Notes: generated from the sequence alone by a model not told the origin. Positions 45,914 to 54,936 are shown, numbered from the stretch's first letter. The stretch is 64,000 bases of DNA from CALHVX01 sp051027215 (GCA_051027215.1 JBPCXR010000262.1:1-64000), one strand, 5' to 3'. Numbers and translations: made by a program.

Positions 45914-47223
45914 TGTGCCTCCATTGAGACGTTGGGTTTACGATAAAGATGTGATTCTGGAAACACGCAGGCAAAGCGGCTGCCACTGCCTAAGGTGCTC
46001 GACACATTCAGCTCACTGTTGTGTCTTCTCAACACGTGCTTGACGATCGCTAGTCCAAGTCCAGTTCCGCCGCGCACGCGGGCACCACTCAAATCGACTC
46101 GGTAAAAGCGCTCGGTCAGACGAGAAAGGTGTTCAGGTGCAATCCCGACGCCTTCGTCAGTTACGGAAAACTCGGCGCCACCCTCACAATCACGCCAGCT
46201 CACTAATATCCGCCCTCCCGACGGGCTATAGCGCAAGGCATTGATGACCAGATTCGAGAACGCGCTAAACAACTCATTCTCAGTGCCAATGACTCGCGCC
46301 TGGCTGGCAACGTCAGACACCAGCTCGTGCTCGGTCGATGCCAGCGCTCCCGCGTCAGCGACTACCTGCTCAATCAGCCCGCCAACGAATACTCGACTCA
46401 AATCCTGCTTTACCGGCACCGGAGCAGATTCCAAACGAGTGAGCAGTAGTAGATCTTCGACCAGCGCCTGCATGCGTTTGGTGGGAGACTGCAGCCGTTG
46501 CACCAATCCTTGCATGCCCTCTAAATCCAGCGGCTCGTCCGCCAAAGTCTCTAAGTAACCGACGATCACAGTTAGCGGTGAACGCAGCTCATGGGAAACA
46601 TTGGCAATAAATTCCTGGCGCATGCTAAGCAATCGGTTTAGCTCGGTAACATCTCGAATTAGCAGAATGGTGCGCGCATCCGGCGCGTGAAATTTGCGAA
46701 TCTCCAGTTGTTGCGAGGCAACGTAGGGGGAAGTCAATTCAATGATGTTGTCTTGGTATTGATTCTTTAATAGCGCCGTTACTTCTGGGTAGCGCACCAA
46801 TGTAGCTAGATTGCGACCCTTGTCTCGATCGGTCAGATGCAGCAGCGATTTTGCGGCGGCATTGAGCTGTTCAATCTCGCCGTTAGCACTCACCACGATC
46901 GCGCCATCTGGCAGGGACTCAGTCACGACCTGCAGACTACGCAGCCGCTCGAGCACTTCTTTGGTTCGCGCTCGTTCGCGATATAGCTGTTGGTACAGCG
47001 TGTAGGTGGCTTGATCCCACACTTCGTCAGTGTTTTGCGGGCGGCTCAGCGGTCTTTGGGCCCACCGAAAGAACAGCTTGGCCTCGGTCAACAGCAAACC
47101 ACCCAGCACCAATGTCCCAAGAAACAAAAACCAGCCAGTGCCGCCGAATACCCACCCTAGAACCACTGCCGTGGTTAGCAGCAGCGCCGTCAGCACCATC
47201 ATGCGCTTAGATAAGGTGACCAC
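45910..47223 (-). CDS. phoR: PhoR, phosphate sensor histidine kinase
   Basis: 437 residues. Two adjacent membrane helices (about 10-46), a linker and a PAS domain (about 95-200) precede the kinase. VSHELRSPLTVIVGYLETL carries the phosphorylated His, NLVINALRYSPSGG the N box, DEGVGIAPEH and GGTGLGLAIVKHVLRRH the G boxes. It phosphorylates PhoB when phosphate is short. Starts are GTG at the position given or ATG seven codons later; neither has a good ribosome-binding site. It is the first gene of the pst operon, and no phoB lies beside it, which is unusual. Confidence 0.93.
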   Translation of the reverse strand: MVTLSKRMMVLTALLLTTAVVLGWVFGGTGWFLFLGTLVLGGLLLTEAKLFFRWAQRPLSRPQNTDEVWDQATYTLYQQLYRERARTKEVLERLRSLQVVTESLPDGAIVVSANGEIEQLNAAAKSLLHLTDRDKGRNLATLVRYPEVTALLKNQYQDNIIELTSPYVASQQLEIRKFHAPDARTILLIRDVTELNRLLSMRQEFIANVSHELRSPLTVIVGYLETLADEPLDLEGMQGLVQRLQSPTKRMQALVEDLLLLTRLESAPVPVKQDLSRVFVGGLIEQVVADAGALASTEHELVSDVASQARVIGTENELFSAFSNLVINALRYSPSGGRILVSWRDCEGGAEFSVTDEGVGIAPEHLSRLTERFYRVDLSGARVRGGTGLGLAIVKHVLRRHNSELNVSSTLGSGSRFACVFPESHLYRKPNVSMEAQ

Positions 47224-47267
47224 CTTTGCGCTAAGGCTCGTCTGCCGCAGTCTTGGGGTTCATTGAC

Positions 47268-47273
47268 ATTAGA
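47268..47273 (-). promoter_or_regulatory. -10 element of the phoR-pst promoter
   Basis: On the minus strand TCTAAT (5 of 6 to TATAAT) lies 10 nt after a Pho box, the spacing used in PhoB-activated promoters where the box replaces the -35. It would give a leader of about 40 nt before the phoR GTG. Confidence 0.6.
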
Positions 47274-47283
47274 ATCTCAAGTG

Positions 47284-47301
47284 ATGACAGTTTCGTGACA
47301 A
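47284..47301 (-). promoter_or_regulatory. Pho box upstream of phoR
   Basis: The minus strand reads TTGTCAC-GAAA-CTGTCAT: two heptamers close to the PhoB consensus CTGTCAT, spaced by 4 nt in the same direction as phoR. It is 61 nt upstream of the GTG and correctly placed relative to a -10. Confidence 0.8.
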
Positions 47302-47438
47302 CAGCATTTCGAATTCGCGCGCGGGCCGACATTAGCACCCCGGCGACATAAGCGGGTGCCTAGGTACATCGGCCGATTGAACGGGCCGCCTGAACGAGCC
47401 CGCCACAACGCTCTGCGGCACCAGTCTGGTATTGCTTC

Positions 47439-47467
47439 ATGACATTATGATGACAGTTTCGCGACCC
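47439..47467 (-). promoter_or_regulatory. Distal Pho-box heptamer array
   Basis: The minus strand shows CTGTCAT-CATA-ATGTCAT (47439-47456), a second well-formed Pho box. Upstream lies a degenerate heptamer GGGTCGC with a GAAA spacer, keeping the 11-nt period. Direction matches phoR. It is about 150 bp upstream of the proximal box. Confidence 0.65.
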
Positions 47468-47551
47468 TTTCGGCGCTTCGGCAATAGAAGCGATTATCAC
47501 TAATTTTCAAATACTTACGGCGCACATGTGCGCAATCAGGAGAATCAAGAG

Positions 47552-48373
47552 ATGGCCTCGCCGAGCACAGGAACTGAGCAGTTACAGCTAGCACTGCACG
47601 ATCGAGTGGCCATCATTACGCTAAACCGCCCAGAGGCTCGGAATGCTCTATCCGACGAGTTGAGTGCTGCAATGCGTAAAGCCATTGCCTGGGCGGCGCA
47701 AAGTCAGGAGGTCGGGGCCTTGTTACTGACCGGGGCGGGCAAGGCTTTTTGTGCCGGTGGTGACGTCAAAGCGATGGGGCAGCGCAGCGAAGCCGCCGAA
47801 GCAAAACCATCCGTTGAACAGCAGTTCCAGGACATGCGGGCTCGCCACCACGAAATCGCCGGTGCGCTGCGAAAGCTGAGCAAACCCAGTATCGCTGCGC
47901 TCCCTGGCGCTGCAGCTGGTGCCGGCATGGCCATTGCCTTGGCTTGCGATTTACGCATGGCTGCCAGCAGCGCCTTTTTGAGTACTGCCTATGCCCGCAT
48001 TGGCTTAAGCGGCGACTATGGCGTTGCCTGGTTGCTCAGCAGAGTTGTCGGACCCGGTCGCGCACGGGAGTTGATGCTGACCGCCCAGCGTACAACCGCG
48101 GCACAGGCACTGGAGATAGGCCTGGTTAATCGGGTGGTACAAGACCAAGAACTTTCCGCGGCGTCGCTGCAATGGGCTCGCGAATTGGCCAACGGGCCAC
48201 AGATCGCCTACGCCTATATGAAAGCAAATCTAGATGAGGCACTGTCCATCGACCACGCAACCGCCATAGATCGCGAGGCTGATCGCCTGCTTAAAGCGCG
48301 CACCACAGCAGATCATAAAGAAGCCGTGCAAGCGTTCGCGCAGAAGCGAGAACCGAACTTTACTGGTAAGTAG
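47552..48373 (+). CDS. Enoyl-CoA hydratase/isomerase
   Basis: A 273-residue crotonase. ITLNRPEARNALSDEL, the oxyanion loop AFCAGGDVKAM and ALPGAAAGAGMAIALACDLRMA are the family landmarks. The usual catalytic Glu around IGLSGDYGVAWLL appears to be replaced, as in several isomerase-like members, so simple hydration is not assured. The start is the ATG with AGGAG 9 nt before it; a frame eight codons longer is less likely. It is divergent from phoR and convergent with another crotonase. Confidence 0.88.
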   Translation: MASPSTGTEQLQLALHDRVAIITLNRPEARNALSDELSAAMRKAIAWAAQSQEVGALLLTGAGKAFCAGGDVKAMGQRSEAAEAKPSVEQQFQDMRARHHEIAGALRKLSKPSIAALPGAAAGAGMAIALACDLRMAASSAFLSTAYARIGLSGDYGVAWLLSRVVGPGRARELMLTAQRTTAAQALEIGLVNRVVQDQELSAASLQWARELANGPQIAYAYMKANLDEALSIDHATAIDREADRLLKARTTADHKEAVQAFAQKREPNFTGK

Positions 48374-48407
48374 CCGCGCGCTGGGTGAACTTTGCTGGAC
48401 TGCGGCC

Positions 48408-49214
48408 CTAGCGGCCCTTAAAGCTCGGAGGCCGTCGCTCGGAAAAGGAGCGCACACCCTCGGCAAAGTCCTCTGACTTGAACAGATTCAGCACTGACAT
48501 TAGGACATGGTGGGAGTGGCTCTCGAAATCCTGGGTTAAACCGTGACGAAACAGGCGCTTCATCTCGGCGATTGCTAGCGGCGCGTTGCCCGCAATGCGA
48601 CCGGCCCAATCGTCTACGGTCTGCTGAAACTGATCTTTAGGCACCTGAATATTGGCGAGCCCATAGTCCACCGATTGTTCGGCCGACAGTGTTTCTCCGA
48701 GCATGGACACTTCACAAGCTTTGGCCCAGCCTAATAGCCGCGGCAAGTACCAAGTTCCACCGCTTTCTGGGATCACCCCCATCTTCGCAAAGCCAGGCAT
48801 TAGGATGGCGTTGTCGGCCATGATCCGCAGATCACAGCCCAACGCCAGATCGAGCCCATAACCTGCCGCCGCACCGTTGATAGCGCCGATGACCGGGGTA
48901 TCCATGCGATTGAGGGTCACTGTGCAAATTTCCCGGGTGGAGTAGTGCCTGGCTCCAGCCGACGCCAAACCAGCACCGCCAATACCCTCGCCTCGGGCAG
49001 CCTGCTTGAGATCCAACCCTGCACAAAATGCCCGACCAGCGCCGCTGAGCACTACCACTCGAACGTCGGCGTCATCGTCGGCGTCCTTCAGCGCATCGTT
49101 CAGCTGCGCAAGCATTTCACCGGTGATGGCATTCATCGATTCGGGGCGGTTCAAGCGAATCCACCGCACGTGATCTGCCGTTTCAATCAGAATCGGTTGT
49201 TGCTCATCGGTCAT
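48408..49214 (-). CDS. Enoyl-CoA hydratase/isomerase
   Basis: A 268-residue crotonase. IRLNRPESMNAITGEML, AFCAGLDLKQAARG and INGAAAGYGLDLALGCDLRIMA form the CoA-binding and oxyanion sites, and MGVIPESGGTWYLPRLLG carries a catalytic-type Glu. It would hydrate 2-enoyl-CoA in beta-oxidation. GGAG stands 8 nt before the ATG. It lies in a minus-strand series with an SDR, two acyl-CoA dehydrogenases and a thiolase, interrupted by one small plus-strand gene. Confidence 0.9.
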   Translation of the reverse strand: MTDEQQPILIETADHVRWIRLNRPESMNAITGEMLAQLNDALKDADDDADVRVVVLSGAGRAFCAGLDLKQAARGEGIGGAGLASAGARHYSTREICTVTLNRMDTPVIGAINGAAAGYGLDLALGCDLRIMADNAILMPGFAKMGVIPESGGTWYLPRLLGWAKACEVSMLGETLSAEQSVDYGLANIQVPKDQFQQTVDDWAGRIAGNAPLAIAEMKRLFRHGLTQDFESHSHHVLMSVLNLFKSEDFAEGVRSFSERRPPSFKGR

Positions 49215-49315
49215 TAGTCAGGCTCCAGTTAGCGTGGTTCAGCGGGCGTGCACTAGCACTTGCCAGGGGCGCAATCTGAGGCTAGCGTGTCGGCATTACA
49301 ACGGGCAAGCGTTCA

Positions 49316-49669
49316 ATGAAAGTGATCATCTCAGGCTGCATGGATTTAGAAGATCCTAGCCAAGCAAAACCCATGCTCCAGGCGGCTAAGCCGTTCATCG
49401 AAGGCGCTTTAGACGAAGAAGGCTGTATCGCCTACGACTGGACAGAGAGCCACTTGGTACCGGGGCGTATCCACGTCTACGAAGAGTGGACCTCTTCAGA
49501 AACCTTAGAGGCTCACCTGAACAGCCACTGGTATCGGGATATGGGGGCGCATTTGGCGAGTTACCCTCGCAAGGCCAGAGACACGGTAATCAAAAAGTAC
49601 CGAGTGGAGTTCGAAGAACCGGTTTACGATGATACCGGCGTCGCTCGCGGGCACTTCTTCTCGGGTTAG
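49316..49669 (+). CDS. Antibiotic biosynthesis monooxygenase (ABM/YgiN-like) domain protein
   Basis: 117 residues forming a single dimeric alpha-beta barrel (KVIISGCMDLEDPSQAKPML, GCIAYDWTESHLVPGRIHVYEEWTSSETLEAHLNS). The EEW...LEAHL pattern is typical of ABM/quinol monooxygenase-like proteins. These act on quinols or polyketide-type aromatics, but many are of unknown role. It is encoded opposite to its neighbours. Confidence 0.8.
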   Translation: MKVIISGCMDLEDPSQAKPMLQAAKPFIEGALDEEGCIAYDWTESHLVPGRIHVYEEWTSSETLEAHLNSHWYRDMGAHLASYPRKARDTVIKKYRVEFEEPVYDDTGVARGHFFSG

Positions 49670-49703
49670 CTCGCTGCCACGAACCTCGCAGAAGGCTGCC
49701 CCG

Positions 49704-50510
49704 CTAAATCAGTGCTACAGGGATTAAGCCAAACTCCTTTATGACGTCCTCAGCATAGTCGATTCGACCGGTCAACAACTTCGAATCGCCATGCACGAGG
49801 CGCAAACAGGCTTCCGCCATGCCTTCGGCGGACATTAGCGTGTCTTTATTGCCTTCGTTGATCAGATTGTGATGCACCGCGCCCGGGGTCGCCACCAAAC
49901 CTGGGGAAATGACGTTTACCCCAATACCCCGGCCGTAGGTCTCCTGAGCGAGGCCGGTCGTGAACCGCTCCAACGCCGCTTTACACATGCCGTAGACGGT
50001 ACCGCCGAGTCCAGCGCCTGCAGCCTCTGGGTGGATGGCGGCGTGGGAAGAGATATTTAGAATCCAACCTCGACCGCGCTCGAGCATGCCGGGCAACAGC
50101 ATCTGCGAAAGTTCGAAAGGGGCTCGCACCTGTACCTCAAACATCAAGCGATAGCGTTTCTCCGGAAAATCGACGACAGGAAAAAAGTAAGTAATGGCTG
50201 CGTTGTTCACCAGGATGTCGACATCGCCGTAGCACTCCTTTGCAGCCGCAAGCAACGCCTCACGTTCATCGGCAACGGCCAAATCGGCTTGCACAGCTAC
50301 GGCTTCGCCACCAGCTTTGCGAATAGCGACAACGGTTTCGTCAATGTTACCCGGCAGCACATGGTCTGCCTTTGCAGTGGTGCGTGCCGAAACCACGACC
50401 TTAGCCCCCTCCATGGCATAGCGTCGGGCTATGTAATCACCAATGCCTCGACTAGCACCAGTGACCAAGGCGACCTGCCCGGCCAACACTCCTTGCGGGT
50501 TAATTTTCAT
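49704..50510 (-). CDS. Short-chain dehydrogenase/reductase
   Basis: 268 residues. TGASRGIGDYIARRYAMEGAKVVVSART binds NADP-type cofactor (SART after the second strand). NNAAITYFFP, NISSHAAIHPEA and YGMCKAALE (YxxxK) complete the active site. It would act on a 3-hydroxyacyl or similar alcohol. GAGG precedes the ATG. The acyl-CoA dehydrogenase pair lies just upstream on the same strand. Confidence 0.9.
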   Translation of the reverse strand: MKINPQGVLAGQVALVTGASRGIGDYIARRYAMEGAKVVVSARTTAKADHVLPGNIDETVVAIRKAGGEAVAVQADLAVADEREALLAAAKECYGDVDILVNNAAITYFFPVVDFPEKRYRLMFEVQVRAPFELSQMLLPGMLERGRGWILNISSHAAIHPEAAGAGLGGTVYGMCKAALERFTTGLAQETYGRGIGVNVISPGLVATPGAVHHNLINEGNKDTLMSAEGMAEACLRLVHGDSKLLTGRIDYAEDVIKEFGLIPVALI

Positions 50511-50542
50511 AGGTCACCTCAGCTCAATTTATGACCAAGCCT

Positions 50543-51679
50543 TCAAAATCCCAGCAGCGTCGCGTAGCGATCACGATGGAAAGCCTGATTGCCGAAGCTC
50601 GCTTCCAATGCTCGCGCGCGCTTTAAGTAAAACCCCGCATCGAACTCATCCGTCATGCCGATGCCACCGTGAATCTGGATCAACTGATTGGACATATGGT
50701 GCAGAAAGTCACCGGTTCGGCACTTTGCCAGCGCACACAGCTCTGGGACGTCACTGGCCTGGGCATCGATGGCTTGCAACGCGGCTTCCGCGCAAGAACG
50801 CGCCAGCTCCATCTCAGAAAACAGGTCTGCGGCGCGGTGACCCAGGGCTTGAAAAGAACCAATCACCTTGCCGAACTGCACGCGAGTCTTCAGGTACTCT
50901 AGTGTCATATCGAAAGATTGCGCAGCCACGCCCAGCATTTCTGCGCAGACCCCAGCCCGGGCCCGATCAAGCGTTGATTGCAGCACGAGAGCGCCTGCAC
51001 CCACTTCACCTATCACCTGTTCTGCGGTTACCGCCACGCCATCGAAATGCACCCCGGCATAGCCCCGGCTGTCGGCAGTTTGCATACGCGTGCGTTGCAC
51101 TCCAGAGGCATCCACCGGCACCAGAAACAACGTGATCCCGGCGTCCTCGCCAGGAGATCCCGAGGACCTGGCAGCAACTATATAGTGAGTGGCCGCCATC
51201 CCCTCGAGCACAAAAGTTTTGCTGCCGCTAAGCTTGAAGCCGCTGGCACTTTGCTCGGCACGCAGGGCAATACGATCCGGTTGGTGCCGTGGTTGCTCAT
51301 CCACCGCTAATGTCAGTACTGCTTCCCCACTAACAACCTGGGGTAACCACTGCTGTTTCTGCGCTGCGCTACCACCCTGCAACAGCGCAGAGGTACCAAC
51401 TAGCGCAGATGCCAGCAGCGGTGATGCCACCAACTGTCGCCCGAGCTCTTCGAGTATCAGGCCAAAGGTTAGATACCCCAGGTCGGATCCACCGTATTCC
51501 TCAGGCACCAGAATCCCCGTCCAACCCATCTCGACCATGGCTGACCAGGTGGTCGGCTCGATACTTTCGTTGGTACCCGAATCCCGCAATTGTCGAAACT
51601 TTTGCACCGGAGATTCCGCCGTCACCCAGGACTTCGCCTGATCACGAATGAGCGTTTGTTCTTCTGTTAATGCTGCCAT
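50543..51679 (-). CDS. Acyl-CoA dehydrogenase, small subunit of a second pair
   Basis: 378 residues of the ACAD fold (LTEEQTLIRDQAKSWV, GWTGILVPEEYGGSDLGYLTFGLILEELG, IHGGIGMTDEFDAGFYLKRA). The ATG with AGGA 9 nt upstream is used; the frame continues 45 codons further but that part overlaps the neighbouring gene and has no family match. Its close position behind a larger ACAD mirrors the pair at 33.8-36.1 kb and suggests a heteromeric enzyme. Confidence 0.87.
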   Translation of the reverse strand: MAALTEEQTLIRDQAKSWVTAESPVQKFRQLRDSGTNESIEPTTWSAMVEMGWTGILVPEEYGGSDLGYLTFGLILEELGRQLVASPLLASALVGTSALLQGGSAAQKQQWLPQVVSGEAVLTLAVDEQPRHQPDRIALRAEQSASGFKLSGSKTFVLEGMAATHYIVAARSSGSPGEDAGITLFLVPVDASGVQRTRMQTADSRGYAGVHFDGVAVTAEQVIGEVGAGALVLQSTLDRARAGVCAEMLGVAAQSFDMTLEYLKTRVQFGKVIGSFQALGHRAADLFSEMELARSCAEAALQAIDAQASDVPELCALAKCRTGDFLHHMSNQLIQIHGGIGMTDEFDAGFYLKRARALEASFGNQAFHRDRYATLLGF

Positions 51680-51705
51680 ATCCGTCTGTCCTACTACCTG
51701 CTGTG

Positions 51706-52917
51706 CTAGCCTTTTTGCGTGGTTTCCGGGAGCCCAAGAATGTTCTTGGAAATGATGTTCTTCTGCACTTCGTAGGAACCCCCGTAGATCGAGATCGCCT
51801 TGCCTGACAGCCACTCACGCACGCTGGCAAGTTCTGCCTCGGTGAACTCTGCCCCTTCCCATCCCAGCCCCTGACTGCCCATGAGTTCTAGCGTCAACTC
51901 AGATTTTGTCTGAGCAACATTGGTGGCGGAGTTTTTCAGGATTGATGCCACAGCGGTTACCGCCATGCTGCCTTTTGCTTCTGCAGTCATGCGGGCGATG
52001 GTCAGGGCATGAGCTTTGGCATCCATCAGGTGGTTGGCCAAGCGCATGCGCAAATCCGGATCATCCAAGCGCCCCTGGTCATCGGTACCAACATATTCCT
52101 TGGCCAGCTCTTGTAGTTGGGGCGCGGTACTACCACCGGAAGTTCGCGCTGTGGTCTGACTCTGACGCTCATGCTGTAGCAGGCGTTTAACCACGCTCCA
52201 ACCGTCATTCAAATCGCCCAGCAGGTCACCTTTTTCGGCTCTTGCGTCGTTGAAAAACGTTTCACAAAACGGTGATTCACCGGCGATCAGCTGAATGGGT
52301 CGAGTCTCAACACCAGGCTGATCCATCGGTAGCAGCAAAAAGCTGATGCCGTCACGCTTCTTCGCCTGGCCATCAGTCCGTACCAGCGCACCACACCACT
52401 GCGACTTATCGGCACCGGAAGTCCAGATCTTTTGACCGTTGAGCACCCAGGTATCACCTTCGTCAATCGCCTTAGTGGCCAGCGAAGCCAGGTCAGAGCC
52501 GGCATTGGGTTCTGACAAACCAAGACACCAGCGGATTTCGCCGCTGGCTATGGCTGGTAGGTGCTGCTGTTTCTGCTCATCTGTACCGTACTCCAGCAAC
52601 GTCGGCCCAACCATGGTAGCGCCCATACCAGCGAGTACTGGTATTGGATTGATCGCCCCGACCCGACCCATTTCTTCGGCGAGCACTTTGGCCTGAGGCT
52701 GTGACAAGCCAGCCCCACCGTACTCGCGCGGCCAGGTTGGGGTACCGTAACCTTGTTCCGCTAAGCTGCTCTGCCAGGCTCGCGCCTCCCCTTGGAGACC
52801 CTCTGCAGTCATCGCCGCAGAGACTATGGCCGCCGCCTGGCCCCCAAGGCTGCTCGGGAAGTGGGTTTCGAGCCAACCCCGTACCCTTTCACGAAATTCA
52901 GCTAAATCCTCGGCCAC
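51706..52917 (-). CDS. Acyl-CoA dehydrogenase, large subunit of a second pair
   Basis: 403 residues. GLSEPNAGSDLASLATKAIDEGD, LNGQKIWTSGADKSQW and SIYGGSYEVQKNIISKNILGLPE are the FAD, substrate and dimer-contact segments. The start is GTG, because GGAGGA lies 7 nt before it; the longer frame would overlap the thiolase. It lies between the small ACAD and the thiolase, which suits one beta-oxidation operon. Confidence 0.88.
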   Translation of the reverse strand: MAEDLAEFRERVRGWLETHFPSSLGGQAAAIVSAAMTAEGLQGEARAWQSSLAEQGYGTPTWPREYGGAGLSQPQAKVLAEEMGRVGAINPIPVLAGMGATMVGPTLLEYGTDEQKQQHLPAIASGEIRWCLGLSEPNAGSDLASLATKAIDEGDTWVLNGQKIWTSGADKSQWCGALVRTDGQAKKRDGISFLLLPMDQPGVETRPIQLIAGESPFCETFFNDARAEKGDLLGDLNDGWSVVKRLLQHERQSQTTARTSGGSTAPQLQELAKEYVGTDDQGRLDDPDLRMRLANHLMDAKAHALTIARMTAEAKGSMAVTAVASILKNSATNVAQTKSELTLELMGSQGLGWEGAEFTEAELASVREWLSGKAISIYGGSYEVQKNIISKNILGLPETTQKG

Positions 52918-52931
52918 GTTCACTTCCTCCG

Positions 52932-54161
52932 CTACACGCGCTCTACGATTACGGCTGGTGCCATACCGCCGGCTGCACACATGGTGACCAGACCGAAAGT
53001 TTGATCACGACGCTCGAGCTCATCCAAAATAGTGCCGATAAGCATCGCACCCGTTGCACCAATTGGATGACCTAGCGCAATAGCGCCACCGTTAACATTG
53101 ACTTTGGCATGGTCAACGCCAAGATCGCGCATGAACTTCACCGGCACCACGGCGAACGCTTCGTTCACCTCGAACAAGTCGATGTCGTCCAGCGTCATCT
53201 TGGCTTTCGCTAATACTTTTTTGGCAGCGTCAACTGGCGCGTTGAGAATGTACTCCGGTGAATGACCCATGTTCGCCATGGCCTTGATGCGGGCTCGGGG
53301 CTTCATGCCTTGCGCCTTAGCATACTCGGGCGATGCTAATACCACGGCTCCTGCGCCATCGACCACACCGGACGAACTGCCCGCGTGATGCACATGCTCG
53401 ATCTCCAGCTGCGGCCAATGTTTGGCAACCATCTCGCGGAATGTCAGGCCCGAGTCGAAGAACGGCATGTCCATAAAACGGCCAAACACCGGTTCTAGGT
53501 TGGCCAGCTGTTCCGCGGTGGTTTTCGGCCGCGGATACTCCTCCGTGTCTAGCGCCAGAGTGCCATCAGGGCGGTACACGGGAACCAGACTGTTGGCGAA
53601 GGCACCGCTGTCCAATGCAGCGCCTGCGCGCTGTTGGCTCTCCGCAGAGAAGGCATCCAGCTCGGTTCTGGAGAAGCCCTCTTCGGTGGCGATGATGTCA
53701 GCCGCAATCCCCACATTAGTCTGTGGATGAGCCTCGCGTAGATCCAAATTATGCGCGTCCAGCGGCGTAGGAATGCCTTCGGCGGCGACGTAGGACATCA
53801 TTTCGACGCCACCAGCGATCACCAGATCTTCCATTCCACTCATAATACTTGCCGCGCCCAGATTCACCGCGCTGATGCCGCCGCCACAAAACCGATCCAA
53901 GGTCACGCCCGAGGCTTTGGTCGAAAATCCGGCATCCAGCGCTGCCATACGGCCGATGCAGGCGCTCTGCTTTTTGATCTGACTGCTGCAACTGATAATC
54001 ACATCATCGATTTCGTCCGTACGCAGGCTGTTGCGCTCAGCCAGTGCGCTTAGCACGGTGGACAGCAGTTTCTGTGGATGGATCTCCCACAACGCCCCCT
54101 TACCTTGCTTACCAACTCCGCGGGGTGTTCTGGCAGCATCGATGATCCAAGCTTCCGTCAT
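52932..54161 (-). CDS. Thiolase (acetyl-CoA acyltransferase)
   Basis: 409 residues. The nucleophilic Cys lies near residue 92 in DRFCGGGISAVNLG, the His in GGAIALGHPIGATGA, and the second Cys in TMCAAGGMAPAVI. FCGGG rather than the usual FCSSG marks a less common subgroup. It cleaves 3-oxoacyl-CoA to give acetyl- or propionyl-CoA. The second of two in-frame ATGs is preferred since AAAGGA then lies 6 nt upstream. It is the first enzyme gene of the operon, behind the XRE regulator. Confidence 0.92.
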   Translation of the reverse strand: MTEAWIIDAARTPRGVGKQGKGALWEIHPQKLLSTVLSALAERNSLRTDEIDDVIISCSSQIKKQSACIGRMAALDAGFSTKASGVTLDRFCGGGISAVNLGAASIMSGMEDLVIAGGVEMMSYVAAEGIPTPLDAHNLDLREAHPQTNVGIAADIIATEEGFSRTELDAFSAESQQRAGAALDSGAFANSLVPVYRPDGTLALDTEEYPRPKTTAEQLANLEPVFGRFMDMPFFDSGLTFREMVAKHWPQLEIEHVHHAGSSSGVVDGAGAVVLASPEYAKAQGMKPRARIKAMANMGHSPEYILNAPVDAAKKVLAKAKMTLDDIDLFEVNEAFAVVPVKFMRDLGVDHAKVNVNGGAIALGHPIGATGAMLIGTILDELERRDQTFGLVTMCAAGGMAPAVIVERV

Positions 54162-54236
54162 GCTCATTCCTTTAGTTTCTAGTTTCTCAATGGGTTGGAC
54201 CCGTGCTCACAACGTCGTGCGCGGGTGAACTAGTCA

Positions 54237-54890
54237 TCATATCTGCCTTCTATGTCGCAGGTCATCTACATCAGCCTCCAGATCGGCATGCTCCGTTTCC
54301 AGACGCTGGATGACGAAGGGTGGCACCACGGCGAGTAGCGGTGTGGCCCAGGCGATGTCGACGTTGAACTCGGCGCGACCTTCAACACCGTCGATGTGCG
54401 TCGCGCTGCCTTCCCGGATCGGCCATCCCAGACGTTGGCTACCATCCCCACGCTCGATAAGACAGCGTTTGCCCCAGGCCAGATTGGAAACGCCCACCAC
54501 ATTTCGATACACGAACAGTAGATGACCGCGCATCGGCCCAAAACGCCCAGTGGTGGGCTCCCAGCGCATGGCGGCTACATGTTCCATGTCAGCGACCAGA
54601 AATGGGGCCGGTGTGAATTGCCATTCTGCCTGGGACACGGGCTGTATTTCATGTTCCGAATCTACTAGCCCGATCACCGGTACCCGGGCCGGCGTCGACA
54701 ACAATTGGCTTGGGTCGCTGCGCAGCACGCGGCAGTACCGCAACAACATATCCACCGTCAGCCGTCGCTGCCCGGTCTCCAGTCGATGCACTTGGGCAGC
54801 ACTGACGCCCAGCTGGTCCGCCATCTGTTTCATCGGCACAGATTTAGACTCCCGCAGCCATCTCAGCTTTTGCGGATTAAAGTTTTCCAA
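54237..54890 (-). CDS. XRE-family transcriptional regulator
   Basis: 217 residues. The N-terminal helix-turn-helix (LRWLRESKSVPMKQMADQLGVSAAQVHRLETGQRRLTVDMLLRYCRVL) is XRE/cI-type. The remainder (about residues 80-217) is a beta-rich region with no name I can give, perhaps a ligand sensor. The TTG chosen has AGGAG 5 nt before it; another TTG 18 nt upstream is possible. It is divergent from a TonB receptor, and two palindromes in the gap look like its operators. Confidence 0.82.
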   Translation of the reverse strand: MENFNPQKLRWLRESKSVPMKQMADQLGVSAAQVHRLETGQRRLTVDMLLRYCRVLRSDPSQLLSTPARVPVIGLVDSEHEIQPVSQAEWQFTPAPFLVADMEHVAAMRWEPTTGRFGPMRGHLLFVYRNVVGVSNLAWGKRCLIERGDGSQRLGWPIREGSATHIDGVEGRAEFNVDIAWATPLLAVVPPFVIQRLETEHADLEADVDDLRHRRQI

Positions 54891-54921
54891 ACGAACTCCT
54901 AAGACCAACCTCCCTGACTAA

Positions 54922-54936
54922 TTACCATATTGGTAA
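54922..54936. promoter_or_regulatory. Perfect palindromic operator TTACCATATTGGTAA
   Basis: Six-base arms TTACCA/TGGTAA around TAT. It lies 31 nt upstream of the regulator's start, where it would overlap its promoter and allow autoregulation. A near copy occurs 72 bp away beside the receptor gene. Confidence 0.7.

Larger units (their letters stand above)
47224..47551. other. phoR / enoyl-CoA hydratase divergent intergenic region
   Basis: The 328-nt region holds the two Pho-box clusters, the -10 element and the ribosome-binding site of the plus-strand hydratase. Between them is C/G-rich sequence (about 47310-47430) where I see no gene, repeat or RNA. Confidence 0.6.

Noticed and set aside
54190..54232. 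Imperfect inverted repeat (ACCCGTGC ... GCGCGGGT) between XRE and thiolase genes
   Set aside because: Mismatched stem, long loop and no T-run; too weak to call a terminator.
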